This document shows positions 17,820-27,192 of a stretch of 64,000 bases of DNA, one piece after another. Source of the stretch: Pseudomonas mandelii (GTDB lineage: Bacteria > Pseudomonadota > Gammaproteobacteria > Pseudomonadales > Pseudomonadaceae); assembly GCF_900106065.1 (NCBI RefSeq), contig NZ_LT629796.1, positions 6,734,501 through 6,798,500 of the forward strand, in the 5' to 3' direction. The translations under genes were made by a program, and so were the position numbers. The notes under the pieces are model-generated. The model had not been told where the DNA came from and made no database searches. It saw nothing but the letters and a program-made list of their open reading frames with translations. The stretch's first letter is position 1; each line of letters opens with the position of its first letter.

Positions 17820-18092
17820 ATGAAAATACTGAAAGTGGCGCTTTTCCTGGCGCTGGGCGGTATCGCCGCACAGTCCTTTGCAAACGACAGCCAGTCAACG
17901 GCCGAAGCCGGTAAGACGCCGGTTGAACGCTACACCTACAGCACCCAACTGGACATCAAGAAAGTCATTGCCGTGACCGACATTGCGAACGAGTGCGGCC
18001 CCGTCCCGGCGCAAATGACCTATGAAGATTCCAACGGTCAACGCCATGTCCTTCAGTACCAGGTGATGGGCACCGGATGTTCAAATGGTTGA
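17820..18092 (+). CDS. DUF2790 small periplasmic protein
   Basis: A 90-residue protein with signal MKILKVALFLALGGIAAQSFA and the DUF2790 pattern: YSTQLDIKKVIAVTDIANEC, then PAQMTYEDSNGQRHVLQYQV. Two Cys (NECG and GTGCSNG) could form a disulfide. A GTG three codons earlier (17811) is an alternative start. These proteins are common in multiple copies in Pseudomonas and are often linked to copper or stress conditions, but no role is proven. Confidence 0.85.
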   Translation: MKILKVALFLALGGIAAQSFANDSQSTAEAGKTPVERYTYSTQLDIKKVIAVTDIANECGPVPAQMTYEDSNGQRHVLQYQVMGTGCSNG

Positions 18093-18144
18093 ACGCTGCC
18101 AGGATGATGGAGGGTCGACACTCCATGCCTGCAGCCTGTGTGAA

Positions 18145-19083
18145 TCAACTTTTTTTCGCTGAGCCGACGATGTTTTCATCCGCGGCCAACACGACCGGAA
18201 TGGAGTGTTTGAGAAACGCTACCCAGGTCTTTATTTTTGCATCGACGAACTTTCGTGACGGATAGATCGCATACAGATTCAGCGCTTCAAGGTGATGGCC
18301 GGGCAATACACGCACCAACGTGCCGGCCCGCAAGCCATTGACCGCCGATGCAATGGGCTGGATACCAATCCCCATCCCATTGGTGATTGCGACGGTCATG
18401 CCATCGGCGGTGTTGATATGAAACGGTGACAACGCCACGTTGACGGTTTCCACGCCTTCGGGCCCGTCCAATACCCAGTTTTCAACCGGCATGACGGTGT
18501 TCACGATTTTCAGACAGTCATGTGCAGCGAGCGCGGCCGGGGAATCCGGATGTCCGCGTTTTTTCAAGTACGCCGGCGACGCGCAGAGAATGCTGTACGT
18601 GACGCCGAGGCGCTGCGCCACGAAGCCTGAATCGGGCAAGTCCCGGGCCAGCACGATCGACATGTCGTAGCCCTCCTCCAGCAAATCCGGCAGTCGATTA
18701 GTCAGGGTCAAATCAAACATGACCGTAGGGTGCAGCTCTCTGTATCTGGCAATGGCGTCGATCACGTAATGATTGCCAACGGCGGACATCGCATGGATTT
18801 TCAGCCGCCCTACAGGCTGGGTGTTCGCGGTGACTGCTTCCTCGTCGGCCTCCCGCACCTCGTCAAGAATCCTCTCGCAGCGTTCCAGGTAACGCAGGCC
18901 GGCTTCGGTCAGCGCCAGACGGCGGGTCGTGCGGTTGATCAGTCGGGTTTGCAGCCTGGCTTCCAGACTGGAGATCGCTTTGGAGACGTTGGTGGTGTTG
19001 GTGTCCAATACCTGCGCCGCCGCCGTAAAGCTGCCGCTCTGGGCCACCGCCACGAAAAACCGCAGGGTCTGGAACACGTCCAT
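18145..19083 (-). CDS. LysR-family transcriptional regulator
   Basis: A 312-residue regulator: N-terminal winged helix (MDVFQTLRFFVAVAQSGSFT, helix SKAISSLEARLQTRL) and the CrgA/DmlR-like substrate domain. The start at 19083 (MDVF) matches LysR N-termini; the longer frame to 19125 runs through a terminator. It is downstream of the aldo/keto reductase on the same strand but separated by that terminator. Target unknown. Confidence 0.92.
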   Translation of the reverse strand: MDVFQTLRFFVAVAQSGSFTAAAQVLDTNTTNVSKAISSLEARLQTRLINRTTRRLALTEAGLRYLERCERILDEVREADEEAVTANTQPVGRLKIHAMSAVGNHYVIDAIARYRELHPTVMFDLTLTNRLPDLLEEGYDMSIVLARDLPDSGFVAQRLGVTYSILCASPAYLKKRGHPDSPAALAAHDCLKIVNTVMPVENWVLDGPEGVETVNVALSPFHINTADGMTVAITNGMGIGIQPIASAVNGLRAGTLVRVLPGHHLEALNLYAIYPSRKFVDAKIKTWVAFLKHSIPVVLAADENIVGSAKKS

Positions 19084-19104
19084 CGTTTTCACCTCGGGGG
19101 ATGG

Positions 19105-19136
19105 AAAAAAGAGGCGGCCTTGCAAGGCTGCCTCTT
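19105..19136 (-). terminator. Terminator after aldo/keto reductase
   Basis: On the minus strand GAGGCAGCCTTGCAAGGCCGCCTC forms a stem (one mismatch) followed by a run of T residues. It separates the reductase from the LysR gene. Confidence 0.8.
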
Positions 19137-19145
19137 CATCATGGG

Positions 19146-20096
19146 TTACTTCTTGCGCGGAATAAATCCTGGGACGCCGGTTTCGACTACAGAGTTGAAT
19201 CGAATCCGGGTCGTGATGTCCTCCTGAATTTCAACCATGGCCCGTTGCGGCAAGGTCGAAATATCGAAGTTTTCCCGGATGTGACTCGGTGTCGCCGACG
19301 TGGTCAGGAACGCCACGCCCCGCTGCACCGACCAGGCCAGCGCCACTTGCGCCGGGGTTTTCTGCACACGTTGGGCGATCTGGGTAATCACCGGCTCTTC
19401 CAATACATTGGGCTCCATGCCGTGGCCCAGTGGCGCAAACGCAAGCACGATAATCCCATGCTCTTTGCAGAATTCGAGCAGTTCCCATTCCGGCAGGTAC
19501 GGGTGAGCTTCAACTTGCACCACGGCCGGTTTGATCCGCGCCACTTCGACGATTTCTCGCAGTTTTTCCAGGGTAATGTCCGACAAGCCGATCGACTTGC
19601 AGCGGCCTTCATCCACCAGGCGCTCCAGCGCCCGCCAGGTCTCGATCAGCGTGACGCCGTCGTCGTAGATAACGTGGCCCTCTTCATCTCTCGGGTCCTG
19701 GTTGTCGCCGGGTTGAAAGGCAAACGGCGTGTGGATCAGGTAGCAGTCGATGTAATCAACTTGGAGGCGTCGGCAACTGGCCTCGAACGCCGGTGCGACG
19801 CGCTCGGGACGGTGGTTGGTGTTCCACAGTTTGGTGGTGACGAACAGGTCTTCGCGGCGGACTTTTCCGGCGTCCAGCATTTCCTTGAAGGCCACGCCCA
19901 CCTGTTCTTCATTTCGATAACGCTCGGCGCAATCGAAATGGCGAAAGCCTGCTTCCAGCGCGTCCTTGACCGCCTGGGTGGTGACGCTGAGGTCGCGAAA
20001 CAGGGTGCCGAATCCCACGGCCGGCATTGCGCCGGAGCCGTGATTCAACGGAAATTTCGTGTCACGAAGGTCATCGTTAAAGTGCTCGTAAGTCAT
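19146..20096 (-). CDS. Aldo/keto reductase
   Basis: A 316-residue NADPH-dependent oxidoreductase. The catalytic tetrad is visible: Asp and Tyr in DCAERYRNEEQVG, Lys in LFVTTKLWN, His in CYLIHTPF. The barrel closes with the usual NFDI segment near the C-terminus. The ATG at 20096 has TTGGAG seven bases upstream. It reduces aldehydes or ketones of unknown identity. It lies 22 bases downstream of the efflux outer-membrane gene on the same strand and may be read from the pump operon. Confidence 0.92.
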   Translation of the reverse strand: MTYEHFNDDLRDTKFPLNHGSGAMPAVGFGTLFRDLSVTTQAVKDALEAGFRHFDCAERYRNEEQVGVAFKEMLDAGKVRREDLFVTTKLWNTNHRPERVAPAFEASCRRLQVDYIDCYLIHTPFAFQPGDNQDPRDEEGHVIYDDGVTLIETWRALERLVDEGRCKSIGLSDITLEKLREIVEVARIKPAVVQVEAHPYLPEWELLEFCKEHGIIVLAFAPLGHGMEPNVLEEPVITQIAQRVQKTPAQVALAWSVQRGVAFLTTSATPSHIRENFDISTLPQRAMVEIQEDITTRIRFNSVVETGVPGFIPRKK

Positions 20097-20118
20097 GTCT
20101 GTACTCCAATCTCTGGGG

Positions 20119-21609
20119 CTATTGATACGAAGGTTTCGGGGCTTCGCGGCTGGCAACGCGCTGCTCGAACGCGCCGACGGAATTACCGCCGAGCGCCACG
20201 TACAGCCGCACGGTGTCGAGGTATTGCGCGGTCTTCACGCGGATCTGACCGAGCAACGCCTGCTCATAGGCACGCTCCGCTTCCAGCACCTGAAGGATGC
20301 TGTTCTCGCCTTGCGCATAGGCTTGCTGGTTCAAGCGCAAACTGGTGTCGGCGGCGCGTAACGCGTCTTCCTGCGCCAGGTTTTGCTCGGCGTCATGGTT
20401 GATGGCCTGCAGCGAGTCCGCGACCTGGCCGAACGACTGAATGACGGTCTGCTGGTAGCCAGCGAGCGTCGCCTTGTAGCCGTCGACGGCCGCCTGACGT
20501 TCAGCCTTGAGCGTTCCGCCATCGAACAGCGGCCCCGCGATCCCCGCCGCGAAACCCCAGAGTGCAGCGCCGCCATTGCCTGAGGCGGCCTGGGCCAACG
20601 ACGCGGACAACGTGACGCGCGGGTAAAGATTGGCGGTGGCGATGCCGACGGCCGCGCTGGCCATGTGCAATTCGGCCTCGGCTTGCAGAACGTCCGGCCG
20701 GCCGTGGGCCATTTCCGAGGGCACGCTGACGGGCACGTTCGCCGGCAATACGAACTCGGCAAAATCAAAGTCCGGCGCGCTCCAGTCACCCGGGCCTTTG
20801 CCCGTCAGAATCGACAACGCGTGGCGTGCCGCATCGCGCTGCTGAGCGAGGGGCGGCAGCAGCGTGCGGTCCTGGGCGAGCCGGGTTTCGGCCAACGAAA
20901 CGTCGATCTGCGTGGTGGTGCCGTTGGTGTGGGCCATGCGCACGAGGTCGAGGTTCTTGGCGTCATTGGCCAGCAGCTTCTCGACGGCCGCGATCTGCGC
21001 GTTGGCGGAAGCCACCAACAATGCCTGGCTGGCAACGTCGCCGGTCAGGGTCAGGTACGCCGCTTCATAACGATGCTTCTGCAGCGCGGTAAACGCTTCT
21101 TGCTGTTCGATCACGCGCTTGTTGCCGCCGAACACGTCAAGGTCAAAGCCAACCCGCGGCCCGATTGCATAGAAGTTGGAGGTGGCAGGCTCCTTGGCGT
21201 TGTGTACCCGCTGGCGGCCTGCCGTCGCGCCAAAATCGACTTGCGGATACAACGCACCTTCCGCGGCAGCTACCGAAGACGCGGCTTGCCGGATTGTTGC
21301 GTCCGCTGCCACGAGTTCAAGATTGCCCTCGATGGCGCGACGCACCACGCTGTTGAGCTTGTGCGACTGGAAAGCTGTCCACCAGTCACCGCGGACCTTT
21401 TTACCCAGGTCGATATGCTGTTCACCGGGCGTGTTGCCGCCCTGACCGAGGCGTTGCTCGGCCTGTTGATCGTAATGCTGCGACAGACTCGGCGGCTGCA
21501 TTTGATAGTCAGGGCCGACGGTGCAAGCGGTCAGGAATGCCAGCGCCGATGCCGCACCGAAGGTGGTCTTGAACAGTTGTCTGTTGATGAAGCGTGCAGA
21601 GGATTTCAT
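20119..21609 (-). CDS. Outer-membrane efflux lipoprotein (NodT/OprM family)
   Basis: A 496-residue TolC-like channel lipoprotein: signal ending in FLTACTVGPDY (lipobox LTAC, the usual TVGPDY start of NodT proteins) and two OEP repeats (around LELVAADATIRQAASSV and VLQAEAELHMASAAVG). The start at 21609 has GGAG eight bases upstream. It is the third gene of the operon HlyD-MFS-outer membrane factor and would form the outer channel of the pump. The divergent TetR regulator is the likely controller. Confidence 0.93.
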   Translation of the reverse strand: MKSSARFINRQLFKTTFGAASALAFLTACTVGPDYQMQPPSLSQHYDQQAEQRLGQGGNTPGEQHIDLGKKVRGDWWTAFQSHKLNSVVRRAIEGNLELVAADATIRQAASSVAAAEGALYPQVDFGATAGRQRVHNAKEPATSNFYAIGPRVGFDLDVFGGNKRVIEQQEAFTALQKHRYEAAYLTLTGDVASQALLVASANAQIAAVEKLLANDAKNLDLVRMAHTNGTTTQIDVSLAETRLAQDRTLLPPLAQQRDAARHALSILTGKGPGDWSAPDFDFAEFVLPANVPVSVPSEMAHGRPDVLQAEAELHMASAAVGIATANLYPRVTLSASLAQAASGNGGAALWGFAAGIAGPLFDGGTLKAERQAAVDGYKATLAGYQQTVIQSFGQVADSLQAINHDAEQNLAQEDALRAADTSLRLNQQAYAQGENSILQVLEAERAYEQALLGQIRVKTAQYLDTVRLYVALGGNSVGAFEQRVASREAPKPSYQ

Positions 21610-21628
21610 TGGGCAAACTCCACGAAAA

Positions 21629-23101
21629 CTAGTTGGTCGGAACGGGCTTGCGAAGAAAGACAACCAGTGGACTCACCACCAGCATCGCCACCATCAAAAT
21701 CTTGAATTGGTCGACCACCGCGATAAACGCCGCTTGGCCGGTGATCATTTCGTTGAGGCCAGCCAAGGCTTGCAGGGACATCGGGCCGACGCGGTACGGG
21801 GTCAGGTTGCTCGCCAGCGCCAGGTGCATCGCTTGTGTGTTGTTGAAGAAATACAACTGCACAATCGCCACGCCCAAAGTGCTGCCGTACACACGGGACA
21901 GATTGAACAGACCGGTGCCTTCAGGACGTAGCGTCGGATCGAGCGTGCTGAACGCAACGTTGGTCAGCGACGGCATCAAGATGCCGATGCCAATCCCCTG
22001 GATCGCACCGGCCACCGCCACGGGCGACCAGTCCATCAACGGCGAATAACCGAGCATCAGCCAGTTGGCATAGATCACCACACCAACCCCTGCCGCCACG
22101 AACAGCCGACGGTCGAAACGCTCAGGCACACGGCCCATCAGCAGGAACGCACCGACCAGCCCGATACCCCGGGGGATGGTCAAAGAACCGGTGGTGTCCG
22201 GCGGGTAGCCGAGAATCTCGTCGAGCATTGGCGAGGTCAGCGCCATGGTCGACAACAGCACGAAACCGACGGCAAAAAAGATGATCGTCGACAGCACGAA
22301 GTTGCGGTCGTTGAACAAACGCTTATTGAGGAAATGCACCTTCGTGGTCAGCACATGCACCGCAAACAGGTAGAACCCCAATGCACAGCCGATTGCTTCC
22401 AGCCAGATCTCGGTCGAGGCAAACCAGTCGAGGCGTTCACCACGGTCGAGGAGCATTTGCAGGCTGATCAACCCCAGCGTGAAGCTGCCAAAACCAAAGA
22501 AATCGAACGTCGGCCGCTTCTCGGCTTTCTTTTCGGCCAGCAACAACGTCATCACCAGGCCGATAAACGCCGACAACGGGAGGCTGAGATAGAACGTCGG
22601 CCGCCAGCCGTAATGTTCACCGATCCAGCCACCGATGCTCGGGCCACTGACGATGCCGAACAGCACGATGGCCGTCCAGGTCGCGCCAAACTTCGCGCGC
22701 TTCTCAAGGGGCAATGTCTCCAGCGAAATCGCCATCGACAGCGGTGCCAGCACCCCACTCGCCAGGCCCTGAATAATGCGGGCACCGACGAACTCCAAGG
22801 GCGTCGTGGCCTGGGTGGCAAGCAGCAAGCCGAGGACGAAAAACGCCAGCGCGGCTTGGTACACCCGCTTCAGGCCAAATCGCCCGGCGAGCCACTGCGC
22901 GATCGGCAGGGTGATGGCGCTCGCGGCGAGGTACGAGGTGAAAATCCAGCCCGCCTGATCGTCGGTCATCGACAGGCTGCCCTGAATCAACCTGAGCACG
23001 GCATTGGGAAGTGGCAGGTTCGCCGACTGCATATACGTTGCAAGCAACGCAGCGAACCTTAACGTTCCCGCACCTTGAGGTCCGGCAAGATGAGCGTTCA
23101 T
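21629..23101 (-). CDS. MFS drug efflux permease, DHA2 (EmrB-like)
   Basis: A 490-residue inner-membrane transporter of the 14-segment DHA2 group. It shows QSANLPLPNAVLRLIQGSL and the motif A-like loop WLAGRFGLKRVY, and a motif C-like GPSIGGWIGEHYGWR. Its start overlaps the stop of the HlyD gene (TGATG), so translation is coupled. With the adaptor and outer channel it would expel drugs or aromatic acids by proton antiport. Confidence 0.93.
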   Translation of the reverse strand: MNAHLAGPQGAGTLRFAALLATYMQSANLPLPNAVLRLIQGSLSMTDDQAGWIFTSYLAASAITLPIAQWLAGRFGLKRVYQAALAFFVLGLLLATQATTPLEFVGARIIQGLASGVLAPLSMAISLETLPLEKRAKFGATWTAIVLFGIVSGPSIGGWIGEHYGWRPTFYLSLPLSAFIGLVMTLLLAEKKAEKRPTFDFFGFGSFTLGLISLQMLLDRGERLDWFASTEIWLEAIGCALGFYLFAVHVLTTKVHFLNKRLFNDRNFVLSTIIFFAVGFVLLSTMALTSPMLDEILGYPPDTTGSLTIPRGIGLVGAFLLMGRVPERFDRRLFVAAGVGVVIYANWLMLGYSPLMDWSPVAVAGAIQGIGIGILMPSLTNVAFSTLDPTLRPEGTGLFNLSRVYGSTLGVAIVQLYFFNNTQAMHLALASNLTPYRVGPMSLQALAGLNEMITGQAAFIAVVDQFKILMVAMLVVSPLVVFLRKPVPTN

Positions 23102-24237
23102 CAGAAGTTACCTGCGGTCAGCAAAGCCTTGAGCGGATGCCACCACGGCGTGCGGTAGCCGGTATCGATCTTGACCGTGGCGCTGGTGCCCGAGAACAGC
23201 GGCAATGTGGGGTCGGTCTGATCGAGTTCGAGCCGCACCGGTACACGCTGCACGACCTTGACCCAGTTGCCGGTGGCATTTTCCGGCGGCAGCAAGGCGA
23301 AGTCCGAGCCGGCACCCGGGCTCATGCTGGTCACGTGGGCCTTGAATACGTGATCCGGGTAGGTGTCGATACTGACCGTCGCTTCCTGGCCAGGACGCAT
23401 GTGAGTGACATCGGTTTCGCGGAAGTTGGCTTCCACCCAGATATCGCGTTCGGACAGCAGGGCAAAGGCTGGCGCACCGTTGTTGACGAAGTTGCCGACC
23501 TGCAGATCGTCGACCTTGGCGACGATGCCGTCATCCGGCGCATACACCGTCGCGTACGACAGGTAGAGCTGCGCTTCGTCGAGCTGCGCCTTGGCTTCGC
23601 GAACCGTCGGGTGGGCATTAACGTCGATGTCTGGATTGCCGTTCAAGGCCACGACGGTGCTGGCGATCTGTTGCTCGATTGACGTGACCCGTTGGCGGGC
23701 GACTTTAAGGTCCGTGTCGGCGCGCTCGTAAATGGCGCGCGAGACAAACTCGGTCGCGACCAGCGCCTTTTTCCGGGCAAATTCACGTTGATCGAAATCG
23801 GCGGACTCTTTCGCCGATTGCAGCTCAGCCTGCTGCTGCCGGTAGTTGGCCTTGAGTCCATCGATCCGCAGGCGCGCCACGCTGATCTGTGCTTCTGCAC
23901 GGTTGACGGCAATCTGCAACGGTTTCGGATCGATGCGGAACAGCACCTGGCCTTTGTGTACGCGCTGATTGTCCTCGACGGCGATCTCGACCACTTGCCC
24001 GGAAATCCGCGCATTGATCGATGCCTTGGCCACTCGGGCGTAGGCGTTATCGGTCGAAACAATCGCCGCGCCCGCTTGATGGTGGGCATAGCCAACCGCG
24101 GCGACAATCAGCGGCAGACCGATGATCAGCAATGGCCGCAGTTTCTGTTTGAAGGGTTTCTTGATAGGCGTATCGCCAAGGTTCGGCGCGGGGTGCTCGA
24201 AGCTCTGCGAAGCCGGGATGTCGAACTGTTTAGTCAT
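23101..24237 (-). CDS. HlyD/EmrA-family periplasmic adaptor
   Basis: A 378-residue membrane fusion protein: one N-terminal membrane segment (LRPLLIIGLPLIVAAVGYAH), a lipoyl half-motif (KASINARISGQVVEIAVEDN), a helical hairpin and a beta barrel (VEANFRETDVTHMRPGQEA). The start at 24237 (MTKQFD) is used; GTG at 24249 is possible but sits on the ribosome site. First gene of the pump operon, facing tetR across a 252-base gap. Confidence 0.92.
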   Translation of the reverse strand: MTKQFDIPASQSFEHPAPNLGDTPIKKPFKQKLRPLLIIGLPLIVAAVGYAHHQAGAAIVSTDNAYARVAKASINARISGQVVEIAVEDNQRVHKGQVLFRIDPKPLQIAVNRAEAQISVARLRIDGLKANYRQQQAELQSAKESADFDQREFARKKALVATEFVSRAIYERADTDLKVARQRVTSIEQQIASTVVALNGNPDIDVNAHPTVREAKAQLDEAQLYLSYATVYAPDDGIVAKVDDLQVGNFVNNGAPAFALLSERDIWVEANFRETDVTHMRPGQEATVSIDTYPDHVFKAHVTSMSPGAGSDFALLPPENATGNWVKVVQRVPVRLELDQTDPTLPLFSGTSATVKIDTGYRTPWWHPLKALLTAGNF

Positions 24238-24408
24238 GATCGAATACACCTTTCACCGGGACATCGGGCCGGCAAACAATGCGGCGGCCCCGACGTCAAT
24301 AGTTGCTGTGAGGAATCAAGCCCGAGCACGGACTGGAGGATCGCTCCGCCGCACCTGTTTCGTCGCCGCAACACTCAGTTCGAGTTCCGCTTCAACAAAC
24401 CGTAAACC

Positions 24409-24427
24409 AAGGAATTTCTGGTTCCTT
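24409..24427. promoter_or_regulatory. Candidate TetR operator
   Basis: AAGGAA-N7-TTCCTT is a perfect inverted repeat in the gap between the pump operon and the divergent tetR gene (24238-24489). It is well placed for a TetR dimer to control both. Confidence 0.45.
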
Positions 24428-24489
24428 AATTTTGTGCGATGGTGTAAGAATATCCCCACGCCTACCCTCCATCAAGGTTTTTATACGAC

Positions 24490-25116
24490 ATGGCACAAAA
24501 AAAGATTACCGAAGGAAAAGGTCGCGGCCGCCCTCGCGCGTACGACCCGCAGACTGCGCTGCAGCAAGCGCTTGGTGTGTTCTGGAGCACCGGCTATTCC
24601 GGCGCTTCGCTGGACAGCATCGCCACGGCAGCGGGCATGAATCGCCCCAGCCTCTATGCCGCATTCGGCGACAAACACGCGCTCTACATAAAAGCGCTTG
24701 AGCAATATTGGGAATTTGCTGCGGCGGCGATGCATGAAGCGCTGACGGACACCACCCTGCCCCTGCGCGATGCCTTGATGCGTTTTTACGAGGGGCAGCT
24801 ATCGATCTACTTCTCGGGTGACGGCCAACCGCGCGGCTGTTTTGCGATTGGCACGGCGACCACCGAAGCGGTCGAGGATGCGGAAATTCGTGAAGTGCTT
24901 TCCGAGCGGCTCAGCAGGCTCGATGCCGATCTGGAAACACGCCTGCGCACGGCCATTGATTCCGGCGAACTGAAAGCCGACGTCGACGCCGCCGCCCTCG
25001 CCGTCCTCGCGTCTTCCTTGCTGCACAGCATTTCGATACGCGCGCGGGCAGGCAAATCCCGAGAGGAATTGACGGAACTGGCACGCAATGCGGTCGGGGT
25101 GATGTGCGGTGCGTGA
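24490..25116 (+). CDS. TetR-family transcriptional regulator
   Basis: A 208-residue repressor. The N-terminal helix-turn-helix reads ALGVFWSTGYSGASLDSIAT then AGMNRPSLYAAFGDKHALY, as in TetR proteins. The C-terminal ligand domain begins about residue 80. It is divergent from the efflux operon and most likely represses it until a pump substrate binds. Its end overlaps mug by eight bases. Confidence 0.93.
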   Translation: MAQKKITEGKGRGRPRAYDPQTALQQALGVFWSTGYSGASLDSIATAAGMNRPSLYAAFGDKHALYIKALEQYWEFAAAAMHEALTDTTLPLRDALMRFYEGQLSIYFSGDGQPRGCFAIGTATTEAVEDAEIREVLSERLSRLDADLETRLRTAIDSGELKADVDAAALAVLASSLLHSISIRARAGKSREELTELARNAVGVMCGA

Positions 25117-25615
25117 AGGACTTGAAGACATCCTGGCGGAACATCTGGCGGTGATTTTCTGCGGCATCAACCCGGGCATGACGGCCGCCGCTCAAGGGCA
25201 CCACTTTGCCGGACGAAACAATCGTTTCTGGCGCACGCTCCATCTGGCAGGCTTCACGCCGGAGGAGGTGCGCCCGGAAAACGACCGGACGATCTTGAAT
25301 TATCACTGCGGATTGACGGCCGTGGTGGATCGGCCCACGGCGCGGGCGGATCAGTTATCCCTGCACGAATTCACCGCCGCCGCCGCGAGTTTTGAACAGA
25401 AGATCGCTCGCTATGCGCCACGCTACGTCGCGTTTCTCGGCAAGTCGGCGTACAGCGCGCTATCCGGCCAGCGAACCATTGCCTGGGGGCTTCAGGCACA
25501 CACCTTTGGTAATGCCCAGGTCTGGGTCCTGCCCAACCCGAGCGGGCGAAATCTCGCCTTCACCCTGGACCAACTGGTGGCCGCGTACCGCCAACTCTGG
25601 TCGGCAGTGAATTAG
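25109..25615 (+). CDS. mug: G/U mismatch-specific DNA glycosylase Mug
   Basis: A 168-residue uracil/thymine-DNA glycosylase of the Mug/TDG family. The active-site motif GINPG (catalytic Asn) is at residues 19-23 and the DNA-intercalating NPSGRNL motif is near residue 144. It removes uracil or ethenocytosine from mismatches with G. The start is a GTG inside the end of the tetR gene (8-base overlap), so it is coupled to tetR. Confidence 0.92.
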   Translation: MREGLEDILAEHLAVIFCGINPGMTAAAQGHHFAGRNNRFWRTLHLAGFTPEEVRPENDRTILNYHCGLTAVVDRPTARADQLSLHEFTAAAASFEQKIARYAPRYVAFLGKSAYSALSGQRTIAWGLQAHTFGNAQVWVLPNPSGRNLAFTLDQLVAAYRQLWSAVN

Positions 25616-25686
25616 CCTGCACCGAGGGCATGCACGGCAATGCCCTCTACCCGGCGTCGATCAACAAAACTTGCGTTCAGCAACCG

Positions 25687-25699
25687 TAAGCTAAGCTTA
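25687..25699. promoter_or_regulatory. Palindrome upstream of glutamine-synthetase-like operon
   Basis: TAAGCTAAGCTTA is a perfect palindrome about 110 bases before the start of the amine-use operon, in a 193-base gap. It may be an operator; no linked regulator gene is present, so this is inference. Confidence 0.35.
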
Positions 25700-25808
25700 G
25701 AGCAGCTTATTGCACACGATGCTCGCGTCTGCAGGTTTGGGGTTGTTCTGGAGAGCGTCTGCAACAGCTATTTCAGACAGGCCCAACCTATTCACGCAGG
25801 ACTACGTG

Positions 25809-27182
25809 ATGACCGAGCCCCTCCTCAGTTTTGATCAACTCAAACGTGCTGCCGCCTCCGGCGAGATTGATACTGTTCTGGTTTGCATGGTCGACATGCA
25901 AGGCCGACTGGTCGGCAAGCGATTCCAGGTCGAGTTTTTCATCGACAGCGGCCACGAAGAAACCCACTGCTGCAATTACCTGCTGGCCGACGACATCGAC
26001 ATGGAACCCGTGCCGGGGTACGCCGCCGCCAGTTGGAGCAAAGGCTACGGCGACTTCGTCCTCAAACCCGACATGTCGACCTTGCGGCGGGTGCCCTGGC
26101 TGGAATGCACGGCGCTGGTACTGTGTGATGTCCTCGATCACCACCATCGGCGGGACCTGCCGCACAGCCCGCGGGCGATTCTGAAAAAGCAGATCGAGCG
26201 ACTGCGCGAACGCGGCTACACCGGCATGTTCGCCTCGGAACTGGAGTTCTATCTGTTCGACGAGAGCTACGAGGCCATCCACGAGCGCAACTACCTCAAA
26301 CCAAAAACCGCCGGCCACTACATCGAGGATTACAACATCCTCCAGACCACCCGCGAGGAGCCGGTGCTGCGGGCGATTCGCAAGCATCTGCAGGCGTCCG
26401 GCATTCCCGTGGAAAACTCCAAGGGTGAATGGGGCCCGGGCCAGGAAGAGATCAACATTCGTTACGCCGATGCGCTGACCATGGCCGACCACCACGTCAT
26501 CATCAAGCACGCCTGCAAAGAGATCGCGCAGCTGCAAGGCAAGGCGATCACGTTCATGGCCAAGTGGCGGTATGACGCCGCCGGTTCCAGCAGCCACATT
26601 CACAATTCGCTGTGGGACAAAAACGCCAAGAAGCCGCTGTTCTTCGACGCCAAGGCCGAGTTTGGCATGTCGAAGTTGATGCGTGCCTGGGTGGCCGGCC
26701 AGCTGAAATACGCCAACGACATCACCTGCTTTCTCGCGCCGTACATCAACTCCTACAAGCGCTTTCAGGCCGGCACCTTTGCGCCGACCCGTGCGGTCTG
26801 GAGCCGCGACAATCGCACCGCAGGCTTTCGTCTGTGTGCAGAAAGCAGCAAATCCATCCGCATCGAATGCCGCATCGGCGGCGCCGACCTCAACCCTTAT
26901 CTGGCCTTTGCCGCGTTGATCGCTGCGGGGCTGGCCGGTATCGACGAGAAGCTCAACCTCACGCCGCCCTTTGAAGGCGATGCCTACGTTGACGAACACT
27001 TGCCTGAAGTGTCGAAGACACTGCGCGAAGCCTGCGCCGCCCTTCAGGGCTCCACCATGTTGCGCGAGGCATTCGGTGATGAAGTGATCGACCACTACGT
27101 GCACACCGCCGAGTGGGAGCAGAAAGAGTACGACCGGCGCATCACCGACTGGGAATTGCAGCGCGGTTTCGAGCGCTATTGA
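25809..27182 (+). CDS. Glutamine-synthetase-like gamma-glutamyl amine ligase
   Basis: A 457-residue member of the GlnA type III/PuuA-like group. Metal and glutamate-binding elements are visible: ASELEFYLFDE, GEWGPGQEEINIRY, the ATP/His loop GSSSHIHNSLWD and RIECRIGGADLNPYLAFA. True GlnA has a longer conserved flap and an adenylylation Tyr not evident here. In this operon with an aldehyde dehydrogenase, Fe-alcohol dehydrogenase and APC permease it probably ligates glutamate to an amine or amino alcohol. The start at 25809 gives MTEPLLSFDQLK, the normal N-terminus; the ribosome site is poor. Confidence 0.88.
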   Translation: MTEPLLSFDQLKRAAASGEIDTVLVCMVDMQGRLVGKRFQVEFFIDSGHEETHCCNYLLADDIDMEPVPGYAAASWSKGYGDFVLKPDMSTLRRVPWLECTALVLCDVLDHHHRRDLPHSPRAILKKQIERLRERGYTGMFASELEFYLFDESYEAIHERNYLKPKTAGHYIEDYNILQTTREEPVLRAIRKHLQASGIPVENSKGEWGPGQEEINIRYADALTMADHHVIIKHACKEIAQLQGKAITFMAKWRYDAAGSSSHIHNSLWDKNAKKPLFFDAKAEFGMSKLMRAWVAGQLKYANDITCFLAPYINSYKRFQAGTFAPTRAVWSRDNRTAGFRLCAESSKSIRIECRIGGADLNPYLAFAALIAAGLAGIDEKLNLTPPFEGDAYVDEHLPEVSKTLREACAALQGSTMLREAFGDEVIDHYVHTAEWEQKEYDRRITDWELQRGFERY

Positions 27183-27192
27183 GACCGCCATC

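Noticed and set aside
19101..20402. 433-codon plus-strand frame opposite the aldo/keto reductase
   Set aside because: Antisense frame; starts in a terminator and has no known motif.
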